Assembly (NCBI GenBank): GCA_024692565.1
Contig: JAILMN010000037.1
Location: 1-62,197 of the forward strand
Direction of reading: 5' to 3'
DNA from: Paludibacteraceae bacterium
GTDB lineage: Bacteria; Bacteroidota; Bacteroidia; Bacteroidales; Paludibacteraceae
DNA length: 62,197 nt
The notes beneath the pieces are model-generated. The model saw only the letters and a program-made list of their open reading frames with translations, ran no database searches and was not told where the DNA came from. Positions 46,054 through 52,987 of the stretch are shown here, piece by piece (position 1 is the first letter of the stretch; every line of letters starts with the position of its first letter). Position numbers and translations under genes: made by a program.

Positions 46054-46728
46054 ATGACGCTTCTTTGTATCGATACAACGACCGCTGTTTGTTCCGCTGC
46101 GCTCTGTCAGGACGGGGCTTTGCTCAAGCAGTGTATATGCCGCGAAGGAAGTAACCACGCGCGGTTGTTGCCGCGGTATATACAGGAGTTGTTGGTGCTT
46201 GTGCGGGAGAAGAAGCTGACAATAGATGCGGTTGCGCTGAGTGAAGGTCCGGGCAGTTATACGGGTTTGCGTATCGGCGCCAGTACCGCGAAAGGACTGT
46301 GTTACGGCTTCGACATACCGCTTATCCCTGTGCCGACGTTGCAGGTGCTCTGCGAAGCAGCGAGACAGAAGTCAGAAGTCAGAATTCAGAATTCAGATGT
46401 GTTGTGTCCGATGATCGATGCGCGGCGTATGGAGGTTTATACGATGGTTGACGGCGAAACGAAAGCTGTGGTCGTGGAGTCCGAACAAAGTCTGACGGCT
46501 AACGACGCAGCGGTTTGGTATTTCGGTGACGGCGCAGCCAAATGTCAATCCGTGCTGACGAATCCTCGTTGGCATTATATCCCGGATATCGTGCCGGAAG
46601 CGCAGTATGTTGCTGCGCTGGCTGAGCAATCGACGACGCGTATTCAACATGCGGATTTGGCGTATTACGAACCCTATTATCTGAAGGAATTTATTGCGGC
46701 GCAAAGCCATGTCAAAGGGCTGAAATAA
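46054..46728 (+). CDS. tsaB: tRNA threonylcarbamoyladenosine biosynthesis protein TsaB
   Basis: 224 aa. Partner of TsaD and TsaE in making t6A37 on ANN-reading tRNAs; itself an inactive ASKHA-fold paralogue. Seen: LCIDTTTAVCSAALCQDG, NHARLLPRYIQEL, SEGPGSYTGLRIGASTAKGL, PMIDARRMEVYTMV. A 35-bp heptamer array is translated as RQKSEVRIQNSD in the loop before PMIDARRMEVY. A single base separates its stop from the porW start. Confidence 0.95.
   Translation: MTLLCIDTTTAVCSAALCQDGALLKQCICREGSNHARLLPRYIQELLVLVREKKLTIDAVALSEGPGSYTGLRIGASTAKGLCYGFDIPLIPVPTLQVLCEAARQKSEVRIQNSDVLCPMIDARRMEVYTMVDGETKAVVVESEQSLTANDAAVWYFGDGAAKCQSVLTNPRWHYIPDIVPEAQYVAALAEQSTTRIQHADLAYYEPYYLKEFIAAQSHVKGLK
46366..46400 (+). 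repeat. Heptamer array inside tsaB (5 x 7 bp)
   Basis: Units CAGAAGT, CAGAAGT, CAGAATT, CAGAATT, CAGATGT. It falls in a surface loop between conserved TsaB blocks, so it should be tolerated. Confidence 0.9.
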
Positions 46729-46729
46729 A

Positions 46730-49327
46730 GTGCAAATAGCAAATATAAAATATAAAATCAGCAATATTATCGCCCTCGCGATAATCCTCTCCTCGTGTTC
46801 AACCCAAAAGAACACCTGGGCGACTCGTTCATTCCATCAGACGAAGGTCAAATACAATATCTTATATAACGGCAACGTGGCATACGAAGAGGGCTTGAAA
46901 TCCATTCGCGACGCCAATTCGGATGACTATAGCCGCATATTATATCTCTATCCCGTGTCCAATCATCAGGCGGCTGAGGCCAGCAAAACGCAGATGGACA
47001 AGACCATCGAGAAATGCCGCAAGTGCATCAAATTGCACTCCATCAAAGCGAAGCCGAAACGCAATCCGAAGAAATCCAACGACCCGGAATACAAGATATG
47101 GTTGCAGTCCGAGGAATTCAATAAGAACATGAGTCTGGCGTGGATTCGTCTGGGTGAAGCGGAGTTCCATAAAGGCGATTTTCTCGGGGCCGTAAGTACG
47201 TTCAATTATATCATCAATCACTATCAGAACGACCCGGATATGATTGCGCAATGCCAGTTGTGGGTAGCGCGGTCGTATGCCGAGATGGGTTGGCAGTACG
47301 AGGCGGAGGACATGCTCAACCGCGTGCAGATAGATGCGCTGAGTCGCAAGCATGCGAAGCTCTATTCGGCGGTCAAAGCGGATGTGCTGCTCAAGGGGGC
47401 GCATTACCATGAGGCGATTCCGTTTGTGAAGATAGCGATGCCTAATGAGCAACGTAAGATCTACCGTCCGCGCTTCGCCTATGTGTTGGGTCAGTTGTAC
47501 GAGATGGAGGGCAACAAGAGTGACGCTGTGCATGCCTACAAATATGTGGTGCGGATGGCGCCGCCTACCGAGATGGAGTTCAATGCCCGCTTGCGCATTG
47601 CCGAATTGGGCGGACGCAACTCCTTGCGCCAACTGCGCACGATGAGTAAGCAATCGAAGTTCAAGGACCGCTTGGATCAGATCTACGGCGCGATGGGTAA
47701 TGTGTATCTGAACGACAAGGATACGCTCAAGGCGCTGGAGATGTACGAGAAAGCGATTGCTGAATCCACGCAAGCCGGTGCAGCCAAAGCGGCGGTGCTG
47801 GTCAAAGCCGGCGACCTCTATTACGAGCGGCAGGATTATGTGCATGCCCAGCCTTGTTACCGCGAAGCGGTGACGATCCTCACGGCGGAGAACGAGGAGT
47901 ATGCGCGGGTGCAGAAGCGCTCGGAGGTGCTGGACGAACTGATTGTGGCTTATACGCAGGTGCAGTTGCAGGACTCGCTGCAGCGCTTGGGACGCATGAC
48001 CGAAGAGGAGCAGAAAGCGATTGTCGATCAGATCATTGCCGACCTTGTCAAAGCCGAGAAAGAGGACTCGACGCGTCAGGCAGACGAAGCACGTGCACGA
48101 TTGCGTGACGATGACGGACCGCGAAGTGTCAATACCGCCAATATGTTAGGCGGAGGCGGTGCGCAGAAAGGCGAATGGTATTTCTATAACCCGCAACTCA
48201 TCAAGCAGGGACAGCAGGAATGGCGGCGCAAGTGGGGTAACCGACCGCTGGAGGATAACTGGCGTCGGCAGAACAAGCAGGTCGTAGCTGCCTATCCGGG
48301 CGAAGAATATCCGGAAGGAGACAGCACGATGTTGGCTGCCGATTCTACGCAGCAGAGCCGACCGGTGCTCGAGACCGATAATCATAAGCCGGCTTATTAT
48401 CTGCAGCAGATCCCGCGTACGCCGCAGGACTACGAACTGAGTGACAGCCTCTGGCGCGAGGCGATGATAGACCTGTATTATATCTATCGCGATAAAGTGG
48501 AGGATGAGGACTTGGCGGAAGAGACTTTGCGCGAACTCGTTGAGCGCTTCACGGGGCATCCGTCGCTGGATAAGATATTTGAGGATAAGAAACTGCGTGC
48601 GCTGCGTGACGACCCTGAGTACATTGCTAAAATGCGCAAGATGCTGGACGAACAAGACTCGCTCTACGCGCAGACCTATGCCGCTTATACCAAGGGACAG
48701 TTCGCGCAGGTGAAAGCGAACAAACAATACGCCGAGACCAATTTCCCGCAGAGCAAACTCATGCCGCGGTTCCTGTTCCTCAATGCCGTTGCAACGGCGC
48801 GTTCGGAAGGGCAGGAAGCCTTCGTGACGGCTTTGCAGGAAGTGGTGACGCAATATCCGGAGACGGAGTTGGGAGCCATGGCGAAAGACATGCTCGCGAT
48901 GTTAGGACAAGGCATGGAGAGTCAGCAAGGCGGTTCGACTGGCAGTCTGGCGGATATGCGCGGACAAGTGGAAGAAGAGAAAACCGATACCGCTGCGGCG
49001 GAGCAACAATGGTCCGAGGACCGCAAGCAACCGTCTGTCGTATTGCTCATCCTGCCGAAGGCAGATGAGGAAGCGCTGAATAACCTGCTGTATGAAGTGG
49101 CGTTGTTCAACTTCTCGCAGTTCCTCATTCGTGATTTCGACCTGCAGAAGATGCCGGTATTCGGTAGCGGTTGTGCATTGCGCATCAGCGGTTTCGCCGA
49201 CCTTGACGAAGCCGAATGGTGGGTAGGATTGGTTGAGAAAAACGCAGATATGCAATCCGTATTGGATGGGGTACAAATAAAGGCAGTCACCGAAGTAAAC
49301 CTGCCTTTAATCCACACCCGGATTTAA
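46730..49327 (+). CDS. porW: PorW/SprE-like TPR lipoprotein of the T9SS
   Basis: 865 aa. Lipobox LSSC with Cys23, then STQKNTWATRSFHQTKVKYN, the hallmark start of SprE/PorW proteins, followed by TPR repeats and a C-terminal region with a conserved FNFSQFLIRDFDLQKMP segment. SprE/PorW is an outer-membrane lipoprotein required for T9SS function, linking trans-envelope parts. Start is GTG 46730; the signal peptide n-region (MQIANIKYKISN) is encoded by a heptamer array. It is longer than the 602-aa P. gingivalis PorW I recall. The assignment rests on the N-terminal signature and layout. Confidence 0.85.
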   Translation: MQIANIKYKISNIIALAIILSSCSTQKNTWATRSFHQTKVKYNILYNGNVAYEEGLKSIRDANSDDYSRILYLYPVSNHQAAEASKTQMDKTIEKCRKCIKLHSIKAKPKRNPKKSNDPEYKIWLQSEEFNKNMSLAWIRLGEAEFHKGDFLGAVSTFNYIINHYQNDPDMIAQCQLWVARSYAEMGWQYEAEDMLNRVQIDALSRKHAKLYSAVKADVLLKGAHYHEAIPFVKIAMPNEQRKIYRPRFAYVLGQLYEMEGNKSDAVHAYKYVVRMAPPTEMEFNARLRIAELGGRNSLRQLRTMSKQSKFKDRLDQIYGAMGNVYLNDKDTLKALEMYEKAIAESTQAGAAKAAVLVKAGDLYYERQDYVHAQPCYREAVTILTAENEEYARVQKRSEVLDELIVAYTQVQLQDSLQRLGRMTEEEQKAIVDQIIADLVKAEKEDSTRQADEARARLRDDDGPRSVNTANMLGGGGAQKGEWYFYNPQLIKQGQQEWRRKWGNRPLEDNWRRQNKQVVAAYPGEEYPEGDSTMLAADSTQQSRPVLETDNHKPAYYLQQIPRTPQDYELSDSLWREAMIDLYYIYRDKVEDEDLAEETLRELVERFTGHPSLDKIFEDKKLRALRDDPEYIAKMRKMLDEQDSLYAQTYAAYTKGQFAQVKANKQYAETNFPQSKLMPRFLFLNAVATARSEGQEAFVTALQEVVTQYPETELGAMAKDMLAMLGQGMESQQGGSTGSLADMRGQVEEEKTDTAAAEQQWSEDRKQPSVVLLILPKADEEALNNLLYEVALFNFSQFLIRDFDLQKMPVFGSGCALRISGFADLDEAEWWVGLVEKNADMQSVLDGVQIKAVTEVNLPLIHTRI
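46732..46766 (+). repeat. Heptamer array at the porW start (5 x 7 bp)
   Basis: Units GCAAATA, GCAAATA, TAAAATA, TAAAATC, AGCAATA. Begins inside the GTG start codon and encodes the signal peptide n-region. Confidence 0.82.
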
Positions 49328-49387
49328 TCCGTCTCACAAAAAAGGACGGTCGAAACCATCCTTTTTGTCGGGGAGACGTGATTCGAA
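49326..49387. repeat. 62-bp direct repeat, copy A (truncated tRNA-Pro 3' end plus terminator)
   Basis: Identical over 62 bp to 49465-49526. Contains the terminator and the last roughly 20 nt of tRNA-Pro (acceptor 3' strand and part of the T arm) and then diverges inside the T loop, so it is not a functional tRNA. It lies just after porW. The 77 bp between the copies hold a hairpin (ATTGCCCA with TGGGCAAT, 49389-49424) and no gene. Confidence 0.9.
49338..49366 (-). terminator. Duplicate copy of the tRNA-Pro terminator
   Basis: Same UUCG-loop hairpin as at 49477-49505, carried in the duplicated segment. It also sits just after the + strand porW gene and, being nearly symmetric, may end that transcript. 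Confidence 0.7.
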
Positions 49388-49464
49388 AATTGCCCATGCT
49401 GGCTAAGTATATTGCCGGTGGGCAATAATCGACAGAGCGAAGCGGCGGAGAACACGCGGGTTTG

Positions 49465-49526
49465 AATCCGTCTCACAAAAAAGGACGGTCGAAACCATCC
49501 TTTTTGTCGGGGAGACGTGATTCGAA
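49465..49526. repeat. 62-bp direct repeat, copy B (intact tRNA-Pro 3' end plus terminator)
   Basis: Perfect copy of 49326-49387, offset 139 bp. Overlaps the 3' part of the intact tRNA-Pro gene. Confidence 0.9.
49477..49505 (-). terminator. Terminator of tRNA-Pro with UUCG tetraloop
   Basis: On the minus strand AAAGGATGGT-TTCG-ACCGTCCTTT followed by T; the UUCG loop makes a very stable hairpin directly after the tRNA. Confidence 0.85.
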
Positions 49527-49580
49527 CACGCGACCTCCGGTCCCCCAGACCGTTGCGCTACCGGGCTGCGCCACTCCCCG
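49507..49580 (-). tRNA. tRNA-Pro (anticodon GGG)
   Basis: 74 nt. Acceptor CGGGGAG with CTCCCCG, D arm with GCGCAGCCCGGTAGCGC, anticodon loop CTGGGGG (anticodon GGG), T arm with GTTCGAATC, discriminator A, no encoded CCA. The lowest anticodon-stem pair is A-G, a mismatch. Reads CCC/CCU proline codons. Charged by the ProS encoded at 34177-35691. Confidence 0.92.
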
Positions 49581-49605
49581 AAGCTCTCGTTTTTCGAAAG
49601 CGGGT

Positions 49606-49638
49606 GCAAAAGTACTGCTTTTTTTTGAGATACGCAAA
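49606..49638 (-). promoter_or_regulatory. Promoter of tRNA-Pro
   Basis: Minus strand TACTTTTGC (49606-49614) with TTTG (49635-49638) 20 bp upstream. Divergent from miaB, for which I see no clear promoter. Confidence 0.75.
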
Positions 49639-49653
49639 TTTTAACGCAAAATA

Positions 49654-51018
49654 ATGACAAAAAAATTTTATATTGAGACCTATGGTTGCCAAATGAACGT
49701 CGCGGACAGCGAGGTTGTAGCAGCTATCATGCAGACCACCGATGCCGAATTGACCGACCGTTGGGAGGATGCCGATATCATCATGCTCAATACCTGTTCC
49801 ATCCGGGACAATGCCGAGCAGAAAGTAACCTCCCGCCTCCGCGAACTCAAAGCGCATCTACGAAATCTCAAATCTAAAATCTCAAATCTAAAATCTCAAA
49901 TCGATAATCGCGAGCCGATTATCGGTGTCATCGGTTGTATGGCAGAGCGCATGGGACGCGAGCTGATTGATACCTACGGTGTGGATTTCGTGGCGGGACC
50001 GGATGCGTATCTTGATATCCCGAACCTCTTGGCGCAATGCGAACAGGGACATAAGGCAATGAATGTGGAACTCAGCACCACCGAGACCTATCGCCATATC
50101 ATCCCTGCGCGTATCGGACGCTCCATCAGCGGATTCGTCTCTATCATGCGCGGTTGCAATAATTTCTGTTCCTATTGCGTTGTTCCTTACACCCGCGGTC
50201 GCGAACGAAGCCGTGACGTGGACTCCATCCTCAATGAGGTGCGTGACCTCTACGCGCGCGGATATAAAGAGGTGACGCTGCTTGGACAGAACGTCAACTC
50301 CTATCGCTTTGAGCGCGAAGACGGCACTGTTGTGGACTTCGCCGACTTGCTGGAATTGGTTGCTGACGCGGTGCCGAACATGCGTATCCGCTTCACTACC
50401 AGCCATCCCAAAGACATGTCCGATAAGACGCTAGAGGCCATCAGCCGCCATAAGAACCTCTGTAAGTTCATTCATCTGGCAGTGCAGTCGGGCTCAAACC
50501 ATATCCTCAAACTGATGAACCGCAAATATACGCGCGAGTGGTATCTGGACCGCATCGCAGCCATCCGTCGCATCCTGCCCACTGCCGCCATCAGTACGGA
50601 TATCTTCTGCGGATTCCATGACGAGACACTTGAGGATCATGCCCAGACCCTCAGCCTCATGCGCGAAGTGGGCTTTGACTCCGCGTTTATGTTTAAGTAC
50701 TCCGAGCGACCGGGCACCTACGCGCAGAAACATCTGCCCGATAATATCCCCGAAGAAGAGAAAGTGCGCCGACTCAATGAGATCATCGCGCTGCAGAACC
50801 AACTCTCGCTTGAGTCCAATCAACGCGAGATCGGCAAGACGGTCGAGGTGCTCGTCGAAGGCTTCTCCAAACGCAGCCATGACGATATGTACGGACGTAC
50901 CGATCAGTACAAAACGGTCGTCTTCCCGCGTACCGACCAGAAGGTGGGAGATTTCGTCCAAGTACGCATTTTATCTGCTTCAGCCGCCACATTACGGGGC
51001 GAAATTTCAGTACGTTGA
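49654..51018 (+). CDS. miaB: tRNA-2-methylthio-N6-isopentenyladenosine synthase MiaB
   Basis: 454 aa radical-SAM methylthiotransferase acting on i6A37 made by MiaA. Seen: N-terminal cluster cysteines Cys12 (ETYGCQMN), Cys48 (NTCSIRDNA) and Cys95 (IGCMAERM); radical-SAM CxxxCxxC at Cys168, Cys172 and Cys175 (RGCNNFCSYCVVPYTRGRER); and a C-terminal TRAM domain. Between Cys48 and Cys95 a 42-bp heptamer array encodes NLKSKISNLKSQID, about 14 residues that I do not remember in Bacteroides MiaB. All cluster ligands are intact. The stop overlaps the next TTG start. Confidence 0.96.
   Translation: MTKKFYIETYGCQMNVADSEVVAAIMQTTDAELTDRWEDADIIMLNTCSIRDNAEQKVTSRLRELKAHLRNLKSKISNLKSQIDNREPIIGVIGCMAERMGRELIDTYGVDFVAGPDAYLDIPNLLAQCEQGHKAMNVELSTTETYRHIIPARIGRSISGFVSIMRGCNNFCSYCVVPYTRGRERSRDVDSILNEVRDLYARGYKEVTLLGQNVNSYRFEREDGTVVDFADLLELVADAVPNMRIRFTTSHPKDMSDKTLEAISRHKNLCKFIHLAVQSGSNHILKLMNRKYTREWYLDRIAAIRRILPTAAISTDIFCGFHDETLEDHAQTLSLMREVGFDSAFMFKYSERPGTYAQKHLPDNIPEEEKVRRLNEIIALQNQLSLESNQREIGKTVEVLVEGFSKRSHDDMYGRTDQYKTVVFPRTDQKVGDFVQVRILSASAATLRGEISVR
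49863..49904 (+). repeat. Heptamer array inside miaB (6 x 7 bp)
   Basis: Units AAATCTC, AAATCTA, AAATCTC, AAATCTA, AAATCTC, AAATCGA: alternating variants, 42 bp, so frame-neutral. Encodes a basic helical-looking insert. Confidence 0.92.
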
Positions 51019-52388
51019 ATAACAACTTGCACATAGGATGGGTCGGTTTGCTCCTCGCAGCGCTCCTTTCTTCGTGCTCGCCGCGAACCTTGCGCGAGGC
51101 GCAGACAGTCGTTTTGCAAGCAGATAGCCTCTGGTCAGCGGGGCAGATGTGTAGCGACAGCGTTTCTCTGGCGCAAGCTTATGAGACCTTGGATCAATGG
51201 CAGTGGATCTCTCCGGACGCGTATGTGCATGCCTGCTATCACTACGGCAAACTGCTCCGTGAGAAAGAGGATCCCGTATCTGCCATGCAGGCTTTCATCA
51301 ATGCCACGCATACCCGCTCGCACGATTACCAAATCCTCGCCCGCGTGTATAGCAATATGGGGTCAATGTGTCATTTGGCATGCGAATTCCCCCTATCTTA
51401 TGATATGTATGAACGCTCTGCTAATCTGTTCTTAGAAAACGGAGATACCTTATTATATTATTATGGGCTAAATAATATGGCTATAGAACTAGCTGTAACA
51501 GGAAAGAAGGATAGTGCTTATATGTTTTTAGCAGAAATTGTCGTAGTAGATCCATCTTTTAACAAGAAGATATGCGAAACAAAAGCCATTGCCAGTCTAT
51601 ATTCCCAGCAATACGATTCAGCTATTTATTATGCCAAACAATCATCAGAAGTAGAGCCTACTGGTTTGCTAATTTGCGCACAAGCATATTCGTATTTAGG
51701 AAATAATGATTCTGCCGCATACTATGCCAACGAGGTGTTAGACCGAACAGCGGAATTATACAACCAAAATAATGCGTTATATATTCTCACTAATAATGAT
51801 ATTTCAAAAGACACAAAAGGAGTTCGAGAAATAGCTTCTGAAAGAGCAGATACGCAAAAATTGATTGAAATTAGACGTAGTAAATACGCCCAAGCGGTCC
51901 AATTATTAGAGCAAGACCTTAGACGCAAGCCAAACTTACTATGGATGTATTCTGCCATTGCGGCTTTCCTGATTGCCGGAGGTGTTTTTTATTGGCGCTT
52001 CCGTGTTCGCCGCCAGCAAATGCGTGCCGATGTTGATCAACTGGTAGAGCGACAGGTAGAGGCCATTGTGCAGTCAATCAAACAGCACATTGATAAAAAT
52101 GATCTGGCTCATACACTTCATTGGAAAAACTATTCCGCTATGAAAGCTGATGCTGATTTATATATGGGCGGCATTGTAAGAAAGTTGGAAGATAAATACC
52201 TCAATGAAACGGAGATTAGGTTTTGCGTCCTAACAATGTTAGAGTTCCCCTTATCGCAAATAGCAGAAACCATTCATTATAGTTACCCTTCCGGTATAAA
52301 AACGTTGAAAAAGCGCACCTCTACAAAATTGGGTACAACGCCACCAAATTTGCATGATTTTCTGTTGGCATTGGCAGCAAAACTATAA
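51015..52388 (+). CDS. Membrane-anchored TPR protein with C-terminal HTH domain (probable regulator)
   Basis: 457 aa. TTG start overlapping the miaB stop (TTGA); lipoprotein-type signal with LSSC (Cys21); TPR-like helices to about 310; one transmembrane helix (WMYSAIAAFLIAGGVFYW); coiled-coil-like basic region; and a C-terminal LuxR-like HTH (NETEIRFCVLTMLEFPLSQI, GIKTLKKRTSTKLGT). This layout, sensor outside and HTH inside, is common in Bacteroidales. A lipobox and an internal TM together are odd; the N-terminus may simply be a second membrane anchor. Base composition turns AT-rich near 51400, mid-gene. May regulate the downstream block (inference). Confidence 0.8.
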   Translation: MNNNLHIGWVGLLLAALLSSCSPRTLREAQTVVLQADSLWSAGQMCSDSVSLAQAYETLDQWQWISPDAYVHACYHYGKLLREKEDPVSAMQAFINATHTRSHDYQILARVYSNMGSMCHLACEFPLSYDMYERSANLFLENGDTLLYYYGLNNMAIELAVTGKKDSAYMFLAEIVVVDPSFNKKICETKAIASLYSQQYDSAIYYAKQSSEVEPTGLLICAQAYSYLGNNDSAAYYANEVLDRTAELYNQNNALYILTNNDISKDTKGVREIASERADTQKLIEIRRSKYAQAVQLLEQDLRRKPNLLWMYSAIAAFLIAGGVFYWRFRVRRQQMRADVDQLVERQVEAIVQSIKQHIDKNDLAHTLHWKNYSAMKADADLYMGGIVRKLEDKYLNETEIRFCVLTMLEFPLSQIAETIHYSYPSGIKTLKKRTSTKLGTTPPNLHDFLLALAAKL

Positions 52389-52446
52389 GGATTTGTAACC
52401 CACACTAAAATTGTAGACCACCAATTTCTTTTATCATCTGATTTAC

Positions 52447-52486
52447 AGCGATTTACATTTAGCAAATGTAGACCGCTATTTTTTTG
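52447..52486 (+). terminator. Terminator after the HTH protein gene
   Basis: AGCG...TACATTT-AGC-AAATGTA...CGCT followed by ATTTTTTTG. The T-run doubles as the -33 element of the next promoter. Confidence 0.72.
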
Positions 52487-52514
52487 TCATGTCGTTAGAA
52501 AGCAGTAATTTTGC
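52483..52514 (+). promoter_or_regulatory. Promoter of the DUF3244/T9SS/RHS operon
   Basis: TTTG (52483-52486), 19 bp, TAATTTTGC (52506-52514), then ACCG. Start codon about 52 bp further on. Confidence 0.78.
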
Positions 52515-52566
52515 ACCGTCAAACGATTATATGTTTGTCGGTGTTCTTTTTGTTTAACCAATTTTA

Positions 52567-52968
52567 ATGATTATGAAAACAAAATTTATTGCTTTGGCTT
52601 TAAGCATTCTGTTTGCTATGCCATGCGTATTGCACGCAGAAGAAGTAGAAATCCAATTAATGGAAATTATCGGTATGGGAGTTATACCTGGTGATGACCC
52701 CTTGGATGATCCAATTCAATCGCCCCCTGTGCCGACTCGCCCTACTGATTTTCGAGCTACCATCAACGGTCATGCGCTGTCTATTGACAAATTAGAGACC
52801 TCTATCCCTTCGGCGCATGCAACCGTAGAGAATGCAGCTACGGGTAACATCGTGCTCAATCAGCAATTCTCATCCTCGCTGTATGAGCAAATCTTCGCAC
52901 CCGGCACGTACATCCTTCACATCCAAACGGATGGTGGAGCTCTCGTAGGTCAATTTGTGGTACAATAA
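52567..52968 (+). CDS. Small secreted DUF3244-like protein
   Basis: 133 aa. ATGATTATGAAAAC offers two starts (52567, 52573); signal peptide ends VLHAEE. The mature C-terminal 75 residues (FRATINGHALSIDKLETSIP ... FAPGTYILHIQTDGGALVG) fit DUF3244, a Bacteroidales beta-sandwich that looks like a free-standing version of a T9SS sorting-domain fold. A Pro/Asp-rich linker (PGDDPLDDPIQSPPVPTRP) precedes it. First gene of the AT-rich operon. Function unknown. Confidence 0.7.
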   Translation: MIMKTKFIALALSILFAMPCVLHAEEVEIQLMEIIGMGVIPGDDPLDDPIQSPPVPTRPTDFRATINGHALSIDKLETSIPSAHATVENAATGNIVLNQQFSSSLYEQIFAPGTYILHIQTDGGALVGQFVVQ

Positions 52969-52987
52969 CTCCTAAATATACACGCAC

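Noticed and set aside
44302..46158. 618-codon open frame on the - strand opposite the C69 peptidase
   Set aside because: Antisense shadow caused by codon bias; the + strand has intact catalytic and family motifs.
49441..49470. T-arm-like sequence of a second tRNA on the + strand (GCGGGTTTGAATCCGTC)
   Set aside because: The stem does not pair beyond two positions and no acceptor or anticodon arm can be found.
49863..49904. Possible CRISPR or minisatellite array
   Set aside because: Units are 7 bp with no spacers and no cas genes are in the window.
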